Assembly (NCBI GenBank): GCA_016110215.1
Contig: JADWQD010000015.1
Span: forward strand, 1-64,000
DNA: 64,000 bases
Source of the DNA: Capronia americana
Taxonomy: Eukaryota; Ascomycota; Eurotiomycetes; Chaetothyriales; Herpotrichiellaceae
Direction: 5' to 3'
Below are positions 51,367 to 62,485 of the stretch, piece by piece (within the stretch, counting starts at the first letter, position 1; each line of letters begins with the position of its first letter). A program made the position numbers and the translations under genes. The notes under the pieces are model-generated. The model had not been told where the DNA came from and ran no database searches. It saw only the letters and a list, made by a program, of their open reading frames with translations.

Positions 51367-52749
51367 TCAGGCGAACTCGGCCACTCTGGTCCAGCCACCA
51401 CCGCTGTCTTTCCTGCGGAACTCAACACCCTCGCCGAAATAGCCAGCATCATTCCATTGTCTCATTGTATGGCCGTCATACGGGCCGTTTGTCGCGCCGC
51501 CATCGCGAGCGTCAACCCACCGATACTCCCACATTTGTTCCATAGCATCACCAGTACGATCGTCATCCTCATCAGGAAGTGGTGGATCAATCCAGTCGTT
51601 CCCAGTTTCTCTTCGGTATTGCCGAACAAGCATCTCTCGTTCGTCGTCGTAGACTTCGGCTTGGCCTTTGGTGAGAAGGAAATCAGCTGCACCAGTAATA
51701 GTCTCGATATTCTGCTTTCGAATCTGATCCGAAGCATCGTCCTCTGGCAGAAGATGGTCTTCAGAAGCTCCATTCTGCTTCTTGTGCTTATTCTTGTTCG
51801 TCCACTTGGCTTTCTTCTCTTTGCCTTTTCCAAGTCGAGCCAAAGCTTCGAGGACTGTTTCGCCTCGGTTCAGCAGAGGAATCAGTTCGGCCAGTGCGTC
51901 CCCCGTCGACTTCAGCTCATCTTCGAGAGCACGTTTTCTCCGTTCCTCCTCACGCTTTTCAGCGGCCTCCTTTGCCTTCTTCATATCCTTTTTGGACGTA
52001 CCCTCCAGCCATATGTCATAGATCGTATCGGGGTCCACTGCTTTGCGAATATAGTTTCCTTGATCGTCGAAGCGGCCTTCCTCCTGCTCTGCGCGCATGT
52101 TGAAAGCATCGAGTTTCGGGGCGTAGTTCTTCTTGCTTCCAGCGCCTAGTTCAGGGTCTAGATCCCCAGTGTCTGCTCTGGTTTCATCGTCCACCTCACT
52201 CTCGCTGCTGCTTTCATTGTCCTGATCTCTGTCTACACCCTTTCCTCGCCCGTCGAAAGAAAAGTCTGCCGAAACATGTCCACCACTTTTCGAGCTCTGG
52301 ATCTGACCTTCTATCTCATCGGCGTCGATGAATCGCACAGCTTTCTTTTTCCCTCTCCTTCGTCCGGCGTCGCCTTCCGAGTCGTCTCCATCCTTGAAGT
52401 CTTCGTCGAGATCCGCGAACATATCATTCTCCTCTTCCTCTCTAGATTTCTCCTTCTCCGCCTTCTCCCTCGCCTTAGCCTTCCTGTCGGCCCGCGCATT
52501 GAAATTGTCGTTGTCCGAGTCGGAATCGTAGCCGTCAATATTCACCGCGCCACGCTTGACCTGTTGACCGCGAGAGCCGATGACGTCGGCTTGCAGCACG
52601 GCGTCGTCTTCCAGCGCGTCTGGCGCGAGGGCCGAAGGATTACGCAGGTCAAAGCGCGGTTTCTTCGAGGGTTGACTGTAGTCGGCTGGATCATGGGTGC
52701 GGACATAGTCTTCAGCGGCGCGCTTGTTGCGCGGGGCGTTGTAGGCCAT
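51367..52749 (-). CDS. lin1: GYF-domain U5 snRNP protein, Lin1/CD2BP2-like
   Basis: Single exon, 460 aa from the ATG at 52749 (MAYNAPRNKRAAEDYV). The N-terminal third is charged and disordered (PSKKPRFDLRNPSALAPD, GYDSDSD, long K/E/R and D/E runs). The middle has the family segment KLDAFNMRAEQEEGRFDDQGNYIRK with WLEG shortly after. The C-terminal GYF domain fits the consensus: MWEYRWVD, GPYDGHTM, W, then AGYF, followed by VEFRRKDSGGGW. Family members (yeast Lin1/Snu40, human CD2BP2) bind the U5 snRNP protein Prp6/U5-102K and Dib1 and act in tri-snRNP assembly. Length and layout are normal. It is head-to-head with ufd1. Confidence 0.92.
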   Translation of the reverse strand: MAYNAPRNKRAAEDYVRTHDPADYSQPSKKPRFDLRNPSALAPDALEDDAVLQADVIGSRGQQVKRGAVNIDGYDSDSDNDNFNARADRKAKAREKAEKEKSREEEENDMFADLDEDFKDGDDSEGDAGRRRGKKKAVRFIDADEIEGQIQSSKSGGHVSADFSFDGRGKGVDRDQDNESSSESEVDDETRADTGDLDPELGAGSKKNYAPKLDAFNMRAEQEEGRFDDQGNYIRKAVDPDTIYDIWLEGTSKKDMKKAKEAAEKREEERRKRALEDELKSTGDALAELIPLLNRGETVLEALARLGKGKEKKAKWTNKNKHKKQNGASEDHLLPEDDASDQIRKQNIETITGAADFLLTKGQAEVYDDEREMLVRQYRRETGNDWIDPPLPDEDDDRTGDAMEQMWEYRWVDARDGGATNGPYDGHTMRQWNDAGYFGEGVEFRRKDSGGGWTRVAEFA

Positions 52750-53215
52750 CTGTGAAGTCACGAATGTGGGAAAGGCTTCAGAGGGAGTGAGGGAAGCTAG
52801 AGAATGTCACTGGGACATGGTGAGCGTCGTGAATGCTCGTGTGTTTGCCACCTGTATTGGAAGCTGCGGCTAGTTAAGTGTTGTCGTGGTGAGTTTCTCC
52901 AACCCAAAGTTGCGTCACAGCCTCATGCTGCCTGCGTCGACGCCTTGGGGTACGTCTTCCGTCGTCCATGCCACCGAGACCAACTCCTATCGCTCTGTTT
53001 ACCTTCAGATCTTCCTACTCACAAGCAACTCTCTACAGCCTCCACTCTTCTGCGACCCCTTCGCCTTCCTCATTTCCTGAATCTTGATCCAGAGCACCTC
53101 CAATCTCAGGCAGCAAACACCACCCCGCATCATACCAAATTTCGAGACATATTCCTCTCCGCTACTTGACATTCTTTGGCAAGGACCCGCGATCAGAGCA
53201 TCGGTCGCCGTCAGA
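52750..53215. promoter_or_regulatory. Divergent promoter, lin1 / ufd1
   Basis: A 466 bp head-to-head region between two housekeeping genes. The part before ufd1 is C/T-rich. No coding content or strong palindrome seen. Confidence 0.5.
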
Positions 53216-54500
53216 ATGGTGAGTCTCTACTGGACATGCGCCCTAACTCTGTCTCTAATCTTACTGCTGTAGGCTTACTATCCTGGCGACGTGATGAACT
53301 ACCCATCCTTCCTTCGAGGTGCCCCTGCTGTTGGACGGTCGATGGGCCGCTTCGATGAGTACTATCGCTGCTATCCCGTGGTCATGATGGCTGGCCCCGA
53401 CAGGAATCATGTGAATTTCGGCGGAAAAGTGTTCTTGCCACCGTCAGCCCTGGACAAGTTGACGAGACTGCACATCACATACCCGATGGTGTTCGAGCTG
53501 ATAAATGGGGCTGCTGGCAAGAGTACACATGCTGGTGTTCTTGAGTTCATAGCAGAGGAAGGCAGGATATACCTGCCACAATGGGTATGCACGGCGTCTT
53601 CGTTGATCGCAGAGTCATGGGCTGACACTGAGGATGCAGTTGATGAGGACCCTAGAGCTTGAACCGGGTGACCTTCTTCAGATCAAGTCTACAGACCTGC
53701 CGCCAGGAAAGCTCATCAAGTTGCAGCCACAGTCGCCGGCGTTCCTCGACATCTCAGATCCCCGAGCCGTCCTAGAGAATGCATTCCGCAACTTCTCCTG
53801 CCTGACCAAGGGCGACATCTTTTCCTTCGAATACAATGATCAGACCTACGATATTGCCGTGCTCGATATCAAGCCGGACACAGAGTCGCACTCTATCGTA
53901 ACGATGGAAACAGATCTCGAGGTCGAATTCGCAACGCCGGTCGGGTACGTACCTCCCGAACGAACGAGCGGAACAAGTACACCGAGAAGCGGCGTTGGAA
54001 GGCCACGTGGTGGACCGGTCCATTTCCAAGGCACGATGGCACAATCGATCAACTACGCAAGCATAGCCCCGTCGTCAAACTCGGCAGAAGCGGGTGCCCG
54101 CGCCGTCTCTTCACATTTCCTCACCGAGGGCCACAAGCTAAGCTCAAAAAAGGGCTCAAAAGCACCGACGCCAAAACCATCTACGCCTTTAGCCGGCACA
54201 TCCACCAACACTCCAACGCTGCCTGCGAGGAAAACCAACGGGCCGCAACCTCTCCGCCTCCCGCCCGGCATGCTCTTCTTCGGGTATGAGTTGAAGCCGT
54301 TTCGGAAGCGAGATGAGAATGACGAGCCTGTTGGTGGGGACGAAGTGAAACCGCATTTTAAGGGTCAAGGGCAGACGCTACGGCAGAAGAAACGAGGTGC
54401 TGGTGGCGGTACTGACAGTGGAACAGCGAGTGGCGTCAATAGCGATGCTGAGGGAAAGGTGAAGCCAAAAGGTGCAAGCACGGGCACGGGACGGAGGTGA
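53216..54500 (+). CDS. ufd1: Ufd1, ubiquitin-binding Cdc48 cofactor
   Basis: A partner of Npl4 and Cdc48/p97 in extraction and degradation of ubiquitinated proteins (ERAD, nuclear turnover). Proposed exons: 53216-53218 (ATG only), 53273-53584, 53640-54500 (391 aa). The N-terminal double-psi barrel is clear: YRCYPVVMM, NFGGKVFLPPSALDKLTRLHITYPMVFEL, THAGVLEFIAEEGRIYLPQW, then after the second intron LMRTLELEPGDLLQIKSTDLPPG, FLDISDPRAVLENAFRNFSCLTKGDIFSF, and IDIKPDTE-like VLDIKPDTESHSI with ETDLEVEFATPVGY. The C-terminal half is disordered and ends in basic repeats. It contains GMLFFGYELKPF, the usual Cdc48/Npl4-binding segment. The 3 nt first coding exon rests on the GTGAGT donor after ATG and the acceptor before GCTTACTATCCTGG. 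Confidence 0.95.
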
Positions 54501-54967
54501 GACTGGGGGTGGGAGATTAACATTCGGAAGAGGTGCGTTGTATTCGAATGACGCATAGCGACGGCGTTCTTGATGGGTGACATGTGGTCCAGCACGACTT
54601 GTGTTTATGTGATTGAGACCGTGGTACTATTCCATAGACATGGTATCGACTACGGACGAGCTGCGGAGCTTCTGTCCAATGCAAGCGTCGACACGTCTAC
54701 ACATCCCATACCACAGTAGGCGGGCGCAGAAGTCTTAACCACTGGAGTATTGCGCCCTGAATGACTTTCGCAAAGCGTACCGAGCACCTGGTGCATGGCC
54801 TCGTCGGCAAACGATACCCCGAGCTTGCGCGTTTCTATCTACGTCATTTGAGATTCATCTCAAACGTTCATTTGGAGTCTTTCACTTTCAAGTGTCGGCT
54901 GGATGTGATGACCTCTTCTTGCTTTCTCGCTCTCTGTAACCTCATTTTCCTGTCGTAACTAGTCAGA
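54501..54967. other. Intergenic region
   Basis: 467 bp between ufd1 and the kinase-like gene. No gene or repeat seen. Confidence 0.4.
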
Positions 54968-56054
54968 ATGTCTTCATCTATCGACCCAGCCATCCTGCGT
55001 GCCCTCAATCTCAAGGCATCATCGGCCAAAATTTCGACCCACGGGGGCTCGGGCTTCGCATCGACGTTCCGCATCACAACGCCTACCACGTCTATATTCG
55101 TCAAACAGTCGCCGTCATCGTCCGCAGGAGTCATGTTTCAAGGCGAACATGCTTCCCTGAACGCTATTCATGGAGTGGTACCAAGCCTTTGCCCACAGTC
55201 CTTCGCCTGGGGAAGCCTCGAGAATAATAGCGGATATTTCCTCGCCACGGAGTTCTTGGACTTCGGTGGCGGATCATCCAAGACAAGAGGTGCAGGCACG
55301 GGAAGCGGATTGTCTCTCGCTGAAAAGCTGGCGAAGCTACACACGACTCCCGCGCCCATACCCGAGGGATTCGACTCGCCTCAGTTTGGATTCCCCGTCA
55401 CGACTTGCTGTGGGGATACGCCTCAAGACAACACCTTCACATCATCTTGGGCCGAGTTTTTCGGTAAGAGAAGACTCCTCGCTATCCTCGAGAGAGGCGA
55501 GAAGAGCAACGGGACAGACGTCGAGCTGCGCAAGGTTGTCGAGCGCACTGTCAACGAAGTAGTCCCGAGACTGCTCGGCGACGGCCATCTTGGGGGCCAA
55601 AAAGGCATCAAGCCAGCTATCGTCCATGGCGACTTATGGTCCGGCAATAAATCCAAAGGCTTCTTCGTCGGTCGAGACGACACCTCGCCCGACGAGCCTG
55701 GTCCCATTGAAGACGTCGTCTTTGATCCGTCATCATGCTATGCACATCATGAATTCGATTTCGGGATCATGAACATGTTTGGCGGGTTCAGCGGCAGTTT
55801 CTGGAAGGAATACCACCAGATTGTGCCCAAAACTGAGCCGATAGCGGAATACGAGGATAGAGTAGCATTGTATGAGAGTGTGAGTTTCAATCTTGCTCAT
55901 GCTGTTGTCACTGAACGTTGCAGTGCTGTGGCACTCTCGAAACTGACCGTTACTCCAGTATCACCATCTCAATCATTTTGCCATCTTTGGCGGTGGTTAC
56001 GGATCCGGAGCGAAGCGAATTCTGACGAGTTTGCTCAAGAAGTACGGCGACTAA
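54968..56054 (+). CDS. Fructosamine/ketosamine-3-kinase-like protein
   Basis: Proposed exons 54968-55879 and 55959-56054 (335 aa), a normal length for the FN3K family (PF03881), which phosphorylates sugar-derived ketosamines on glycated proteins so that they decay. Visible: THGGSGFASTFRI (nucleotide loop), TSIFVKQS (strand with the ATP-binding Lys), FQGEHASLNAI, GYFLATEFLDF (hinge), LAEKLAKLHT, FGFPVTTCCGDTPQDN (family hallmark), the catalytic loop HGDLWSGN, and VFDPSSCYAHHEFDFGIMNMFGGF. Splicing adds YHHLNHFAIFGGGYGSGAKRILTSLLK, the conserved C-terminus; without it the frame reads into unrelated sequence to 56212. The donor is GTGAGT at 55880 and the acceptor CCAG ends at 55958. Confidence 0.93.
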
Positions 56055-57687
56055 TTGAGGCTTGTTCGGAACAGCTTGTCGAGGATACGCCCTCAATGTG
56101 CTCTTGCAGTTTGCAGAAATTGGGAAGCCACCTCTCTGTTATGCTTCATTTGTGCCCGTCCCTGTCGGGGCCTTGCACCACATGTCGTCAAGCAGATCGG
56201 ATACAATGCTAGCCGGGCCTGCACGCGCAATGCTACCAAGCCGTGCGTGTCGTCGGCATCCTATCTCCACATGTTCCAACCGCATCCTTGTTTGCGCTTC
56301 ATGGTGCAAAATGGGAGATAGGAGCTTGAACTTCCGGTGTCCTCAATGACCGCTGGTCTCTCCCTATTCACAATGCTACCTATAAGTACATGCGCATCAT
56401 CCCCGTTGCGAGACAGACTATGCACCAAATACACCTACACACGACAATATACCAATAAACGCGCAGCAGGCGTCAAAGGCTCTGAAATTGCCTGGCAACC
56501 CGCCAAACGGATTTCGGCTTATTCTGCATGCATTGCACTTCCAATTGGCACCTGTACATGATTTATGCCGGTAGGACCTCCTTATTATGGCTTTCGCCGA
56601 GCTTCCCTAGGTTCCTGGAGCTTTTGCGTCGATTCGCTGAATCCTTGAGCAGAGGCGGCTTTGAGCGCGCTACTCTTTCGTTGGTATGGAAAGACCGGGG
56701 TGAGTTCTACATAACAGGCTATAGCACACATTTCCTTCTGTGGATAATCTCCTCTGGGCTGTTTTGGGCTCTGTTTCGCAAGTTCTTTCCATCTACGGAT
56801 TGGATTCCATGACGTGCAGCCTGGGTGACCAGGCGTGCGCGGAACATGGCTGCTTGCGAACAAGCTACGTAAGAAAGATGTGGCGGCAAGGATCGCCTCG
56901 ATCGAATGAGTACTTGGGTAGTTAGGGCAGAAGAGACCATATGGTTAAAGCTCATGGCCGTGTGACAAGTTGGGGCGTGAAGCCAAAAACCGCGCTGCTG
57001 GCACCGAGCTGTCGACTTTGCGGCCACCTCACTTCCTGGTCCTCTAGCGTGGGAGTTGATGTCGAATCCGAACCTACAAGAGCCTTCGGTTGAGTTGGCG
57101 GACACGGATTCCCAACCTTGGGTAACCGATAAGATGCCGCCGACATGGCTCTTGACCCAGGCAGCGTTGAAAGTCTTTGTTCTGACGATGACCATCAAGG
57201 TGCTGCTCGACAAACGGCAGCGGCTGGGGCAACAACTTGGCCATTGGGCACTGCAATCTCGCTGATAGCCATGCGATCATTTAAAACACGGGCCGCCTCA
57301 CGAGAAATGACAATCGTTAAGGCATCGAACCTTGGAATGCTGGCCGGGCAGTTGGATAATCCTTTTCACGCAGCTTCAGAATCAGCGCATCATGTTCAGA
57401 GACAGATATGGATTTGGTGCACATCGAAAGGATATGGCTGTGATCACCTCGAAAGAAAGGGCAGGCTGCGTGCATCCATCACCAGCTTCAAGGTGGAAGA
57501 TTGATTGGAATCAGGCTGAACACTAGCTGCACACATTAGACCACGCCCGGAGCAGCAAAAGTCGCGTGCATACTGTGCCACTGTAACCACCTGGACGACT
57601 TTGTCACAAACCTTGGCCCGAGGCGGAACCACAGAGTCGAGCATCCTGGACGGATCTAACAAACCCTGTTGTTGTGTCTGGTTTTGT
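56055..57687. other. Long intergenic region
   Basis: About 1.6 kb. Most open frames overlap on opposite strands and lack motifs. One ATG-initiated frame (57145-57504) is listed separately at low confidence. No RNA gene or repeat found. Confidence 0.35.
57145..57504 (+). CDS. Doubtful small hypothetical protein
   Basis: An ATG-started frame of 119 aa (opening MALDPGSVESLCSDDDHQG) without any family motif, hydrophobic segment or signal peptide. A second ATG frame (57059-57265) overlaps it in another phase and a long minus-strand frame also overlaps. It is included only because nothing else occupies this stretch; it may well be chance. Confidence 0.15.
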   Translation: MALDPGSVESLCSDDDHQGAARQTAAAGATTWPLGTAISLIAMRSFKTRAASREMTIVKASNLGMLAGQLDNPFHAASESAHHVQRQIWIWCTSKGYGCDHLERKGRLRASITSFKVED

Positions 57688-58718
57688 TCAGGTGGCCCTT
57701 CCCCAGATGCGCTCCAGATCTTCCCCTTCGAGGCCGTTATGGTTCGTCTTGACAACCTTCTCCACTGCCTCCTCGATTGAATCGTCACCTTCGAGGAGGT
57801 CAAACCATCCGCGCGTGTCGGTTCGTTCCAGCAGGGCAGCCGCGACTCGTGCCACGTCTTCTCGGGGTACACCTAAATTAAGGGGCAAGGTGAGCATGCT
57901 GGCATCATGAACAAAACACCTTGTACTTGAGGAAAGGGAAAGAAAAAGAGAGAGAGAGAGACTAACTTCCTCTGGATGACGTCTTGCCTAACTTGACCTT
58001 GCCCGTCCCAGGAGCATCTGTCAAGGTACCCGGCCGAAGGTTGATGGCTTGGAAGTCCGTGTCACCGCTGTCCAAGCGCTTCTTGGTCAGCGCCTCGAGA
58101 TGTTCATCTGCCTCGACTTTGGCCTTGTAATAATGCGGCAAGACTTCGTGGTTGACTTTATCCGCCGCCTTCTTGTCCTCGTCGTTCCACCAGGGAGGGT
58201 AACCCCTGCGTGACTGCCAGCGCTATGTCAGCATAGTTATACCGTAGCTGGCAATGCGTGCGTGTGCGTGGTGCGTGTGTGCGTGTGTGCGTGTCGGTAG
58301 GGCTGTAGAATATATGTATGATGCAGCAACTCACAGCGATATACGACACGAGAAGAAACTTCTTCACGCTCGGCGTCGCCAGCGATGCCGAGATATAGGC
58401 CTTCGCAGCGACCTCGTCGATCGCCTTCGTCCGCGCCGGGCCGCCTTTGCCACCAGCACCAGCACTCCAGACGACGATATCCGGCCTGACCTTCTCGAGC
58501 ACCCTCGTCGCGTGGCTTACTTCCTTGACGTCGTCCAGGCTGTCCACCAGCACCTCGATCTTGCCGGGCTTGTCCTTCCCCAGCGCCAGGATCTCGGCTT
58601 CTTGCTCGGCGGTGCGCACCACGGAGGTGACGTCCCATTTCTTCGCCAGCAGGAGAGGTTGGAGAAAGAGCGACACTTTGCCGTGGCCTCCGAGGACCAG
58701 GACCCGCGTGGTTGACAT
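57688..58718 (-). CDS. Atypical SDR, NAD(P)-binding (YMR090W-like)
   Basis: A one-domain NAD(P)-binding protein of the atypical (extended, NmrA/YMR090W-like) SDR group. Exons in transcript order: 58718-58335, 58213-57967, 57872-57688 (271 aa). The N-terminal Rossmann motif is LVLGGHGKVS (residues 7-16). DIVVWSAGAGGKGGPARTKAIDEVAAKAYI follows, then FLLVSYIASRRGYPPWWNDEDKKAADKV across intron 1, YYKAKVEADEHLE (YxxxK at the active-site position), INLRPGTLTD, and KTSSRGSVPREDVARVAAALLER across intron 2. Intron 2 has a GTTAGT donor and a CT-rich body; intron 1 carries a (CA/CG)n-like microsatellite. Related fungal proteins are widespread and mostly uncharacterised; the substrate is unknown. Confidence 0.9.
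58256..58293. repeat. GTGCGTGT-type microsatellite in an SDR intron
   Basis: An imperfect run of GTGCGTGTGC words lies wholly within intron 1 of the atypical SDR gene. Alternating purine-pyrimidine DNA of this kind can vary in length; no coding effect. Confidence 0.8.
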
Positions 58719-60127
58719 GGCGGATAGGAGATAGGATAGCTCACGAATGATACAAAGCAGTGTTGTGTATTTTCGACTAAAATAATTGGTTTAATGCTAT
58801 CCTATAATCACGGTTTGCGAAGAACACCTAGGGTAAAGTAAGCTGGATTAATGAGCAGGTGTCAAAGAGGATGAGACCGCAGATTGCATATCCTATATAA
58901 ATCAACCAAGACCCACGATCGTCGCCGGCAGAGCCGCTGTCCCTTGTTCGCTGTTCTACAGTACGTCACAATGGGCAGAGCGAGCTCGTTTACTAATGTG
59001 TCGTGATCGTGATTCACCCATGACATGACATGACATCCGGGCTCGGGTGTCTCGTCTGCGAAGCGACGCAACCGAGCAGCCTACAATAGGAGTGCCAGGC
59101 CTCAAATCAGCAGTGTCAGCGCTCATGCATGCTCTTTTCGAATAATGGCGTGCGGGGTTTGACAAATGGCGCGCAAAGCAGCAGAACGACCAGCACAGGC
59201 AGCACTGCAACCGCCACGTATTAAAAGGCAGGGACAAGAGGACTGAGTAGCTACTCGGTCTGTAGTAGTATGAAAATAGCTTACTACATATACTAATTCA
59301 CAGTGGTTGCATTCGCACTGTATAACCAGAGACTCAACATCGAGGAAAGACACAAAGCGGCGGGTGTAACAGGGAAGGTTATCCGAGGGTCTTGACTGTG
59401 TAAAACCACCTTACGCCAAGGCGTTCAGAGCCCGCACGTAATATTACCGTAGCCTTCACAAATATAAAGTCAGGCGCGGCCCCCGACCCCTTTGAATCCA
59501 TTCTGTCCTTCAAATTGAGGCATGCCTGGACTGGGTATGTGTTGCATTTTAACAACGAGATTGCGACCATCGCATCGCTTTTGGTATAAGTGTGCAGCAG
59601 CCAGGATAATGAGATGGCATTACGTTTTTGTCCCTGCGTTTGGGAGTCCACCGCAATACGCCGGCGCAGGCCGTAAGGTTTGCACAAGTTTCTATTTCAC
59701 TTCTCTCCTGCTCCTACCAAATCCGAGGTCCTGAATCACAAGCAGCCTCCGCAGTGAACGCTATGCTTCTCAGATATAGCACCGCCGAGGTTCACATGGA
59801 TTTATTTGCTTTGATCGACTCGGAGAACGAGGTAGTTTTCTCCAATCGGCTTCTCCCCGCAAAATACGTTGATGGCCGAGAGAGCCGTGAGAGCATATCA
59901 TACTTAGCAGAACAGTCGATGATTTACGCCCCCGCATGGACCGTCAAGTGCGGTTAACCGAGTAGAACGACGTGCCTTGGATATCTTCGGTTCATGTCCT
60001 GCAAACGCGGGGGACAAGGCTAGAGGTTGGAGCCACCATCTTTGGCCTTGAAGTATTTAGGGTAACAACCCAGTGTTCATTTCAGAGTGTGGACTTGTGA
60101 ACTGCTCTGCAGCAATCGGTTGCAATC
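58719..60127. other. Long divergent intergenic region
   Basis: About 1.4 kb between the atypical SDR (-) and the sugar carrier (+). It contains a short pentanucleotide repeat (TGACA, about four copies near 59020-59040). Small frames around 59628-59957 have no motif. No supported gene. Confidence 0.4.
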
Positions 60128-61795
60128 ATGAACAGGTACAATCTCCTCTGTATTATCTATTGCTCCTTTGGAGCCTTCTTTTACGGCTATGATTCCGGGC
60201 TCACCACCTCCATCATTGGGTACCCCGAGTTCATCTCCTACTTCAACTTCAATGCAACCACCTTGGGTGCGCTCGGGTCAGCGTACTACGCAGGCAACTT
60301 CTTCGGATCCCTATGCAACATGTACCTGCCGGACAAGTTTGGACGTCTCAACATTGTTCGCTTCGCGTCGGTCATCTCCATAGTCGGAGCGGGAATGCAG
60401 ACAGGTGCTAAGAGCCTCGGTGTCCTGTTGGCTGGGAGAGCGATCGGTGGCATCGCTTGCGGTATCATTGTCGCACTGTGTCCGCTGTACGCAAGCGAGA
60501 TATCACCTCCACATGTCCGTGGTCGAGTTGGAGGACTCTACAAGTGAGTGAAACAGAGTGGCAACCTACACCAGCTAATAGACCATTATCTACTAGCATC
60601 AATATCAATGTTTCATATTCCCTTACCGAGTGGATGGGGCTGGGGTTCTCCTACATCAGTAGTGGTCAACTCAAGTGGAGAATCTTCATCGGCCTACAAC
60701 TCCTCTGTGCCGCGATCATGCTCGTGGGATCGATCTGGATGCCTGAATCACCTCGTTGGCTTGTCATGCACGGCCATCACGAAGAGGCATTGACCGTGCT
60801 GGAAAAGCTGCACGGAAGCCAGCTTCCGTCAGCGTCTGACGACGAGGTCCCGTTCTTCCGACGTGAATTCAACCAGATTGAAGCCCAAATCAAACTCGAA
60901 CAACAAACTCGACAACTCGGCATAGTGGCCATTCTCAAACGTCCGTCATATCGACGTCGCCTCTTCATCATCACCTTTTTCTTCGCCTTCCAGCAACTCA
61001 CCGCCATCATCCCACTACAGAACTACCAGGTAATCCTCTACCAGTCGCTCGGGATCTCGGGTAAACTTCCCCTGATATTGGTCGGGGTCTGGGGTACTCT
61101 CGGTGTTATTTTCTCATGTGGCGGCGCCTTTTTCTTCGACCGGCTGGGTCGGCGTAAATCATTCTTCATCTCCATGAGTGGAGTTCTGGTTGGCTCCATC
61201 ATGCTTGTCGCTTTTTGGGCCCGATATGAACACTCGAACAACACAAACAAGACGCTGGGTTCTCTGGCTTTGTGGTCTATGTTTACGTATCTTGTTGGGT
61301 ACGCATGGATCCTCAATAGCTTTGGTTACGCATATACGCCCGAAATCTTGGTGAGTCTGGAGGAGCTTCAATTTTCGATGGTATTTTGCTGATCCCAAAA
61401 CCTACAATCAGCCCATGGAGATTCGAGCTACCGGAGTGGCGGTCGGCTTTGCGACGTTGAACGCGATCATCATCATGTTGGTGCAAGTGACGCCAATCGC
61501 TATCGCTGCGATTAGCTGGCGCTACTTCTTGATCTTCGTCTTTACAGATCTCATTTTTGTCATTGTCTTCTACTTCCAATTTCCAGAAACAGCTAATATA
61601 CCGCTGGAAGAAGTCGCTGCACTGTTTGGGGACAAGGTATGTTACCAGAAATTGAGGCACTCGAGAGGATCTTCTGCTAACTGGCCTTCGTAGGTGGCTG
61701 TTACACTCTCCGCGGCGACCAAATTGGAAGATCCTGTGCAGGAGGTTCACGTGGAAGATGTCACCCCCACAAAAGATCGCAAGGATTGGGCCTGA
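60128..61795 (+). CDS. Sugar-type MFS transporter
   Basis: A 12-TM sugar porter family carrier. Proposed exons: 60128-60543, 60597-61350, 61412-61636, 61694-61795 (498 aa). Marks: CSFGAFFYGYDSGLTTSIIG in TM1, PDKFGRLNIVRFAS, LAGRAIGGIACGIIVALCPLYASEISP, GLYNININVSYSLTEWMGLGF across intron 1, WMPESPRWLVMHGHHEEAL, AFQQLTAIIPLQNYQVILY in TM7, DRLGRRKSFFI, YAYTPEILPMEIRATGVAV across intron 2, and FPETANIPLEEVAALFGDK before intron 3. The N-terminus is short, with TM1 starting at about residue 5, so an additional upstream coding exon cannot be excluded. It precedes a lipocalin-like gene and an SDR, perhaps an accessory cluster. Confidence 0.93.
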
Positions 61796-61954
61796 CCGTC
61801 GTTCTGACGCTTGCGAAGAGCAAGTCTACGTTACTAGATATTTCTGTTTACGGGTCAGGCAAACAGAAAGGCAAACGGAATCTTGCTTCGCTCTCGGTGT
61901 CGTTGGGGTGGGGATAGACTGCTACATGCACAAAACATGCAACTAGTCTCACAA

Positions 61955-62485
61955 TTACGAGTCCTTCCCGTCTGAAAGCGGCGATGAAGCTTGGTTGTCG
62001 GGCAGTCTCCGCCACCTGACCCTGATAATCCGATCCTCCCCGTCGACCTTCATCGGTTCGTCCAGGCCCAGCACCAAATACGTGCCGTCAGGCTCATGCA
62101 CGATTTTTACAATCCTTCTCTGGGTATCGCCGACCAAGTATGGTAGATTCGAAGTCCGCATATGGTGCAGCAAGATCGGACGACCTTGATCATCTCCACT
62201 CTCATCCAGATAATATGGCCCAGTGTAGGCTACATAATTCCTCCCAACCGTAGCCCACTCCGAATCTGTGCCCTCTTGGCCGCCTTTGTTGAATGGGGTT
62301 TGGCCTGGCCGGAGGAGCTGTGCTGACATGTAACCGTCCGGAGTGTACATTATTATACCCTTGGCATCGATCCCCATGGGGTACCTCTTATTCGACTCCT
62401 GGTTGGGGAGGTGTGCGCAGTACTCGACAAGCTCCCAAGCTCCGATTAACTGAGATCGGAGGGACGTAGTCGTAGTTGTCGCCAT
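61955..62485 (-). CDS. Lipocalin-like domain protein
   Basis: Single exon, 176 aa, start at the ATG at 62485. The fold family is lipocalin-like (PF13924): LIGAWELVEYCAHLPN (first strand, GxW), KRYPMGIDAKGIIMYTPDGYMSAQLLRP (the hallmark PxGxxxxGxxxYxxxGYMSAQ), AYTGPYYLD, and the later strands RRIVKIVHEPDGTYLVLGLDE and IIRVRWRRLP. Members are small cytosolic binding proteins or non-canonical enzymes. Many sit next to oxidoreductases in fungal secondary-metabolite or catabolic clusters. Here it lies between a sugar carrier and a classical SDR. Its 3' end faces the carrier's 3' end across 159 bp. Function cannot be stated further. Confidence 0.88.
   Translation of the reverse strand: MATTTTTSLRSQLIGAWELVEYCAHLPNQESNKRYPMGIDAKGIIMYTPDGYMSAQLLRPGQTPFNKGGQEGTDSEWATVGRNYVAYTGPYYLDESGDDQGRPILLHHMRTSNLPYLVGDTQRRIVKIVHEPDGTYLVLGLDEPMKVDGEDRIIRVRWRRLPDNQASSPLSDGKDS

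Noticed and set aside
55880..56212. Read-through C-terminus of the ketosamine-kinase-like protein
   Set aside because: The unspliced reading has no family similarity, while splicing 55880-55958 gives the conserved HLNHFAIFGGGYGSG end.
56719..57213. 164-codon minus-strand frame
   Set aside because: Overlaps competing + strand frames; no domain, no plausible splice extension.
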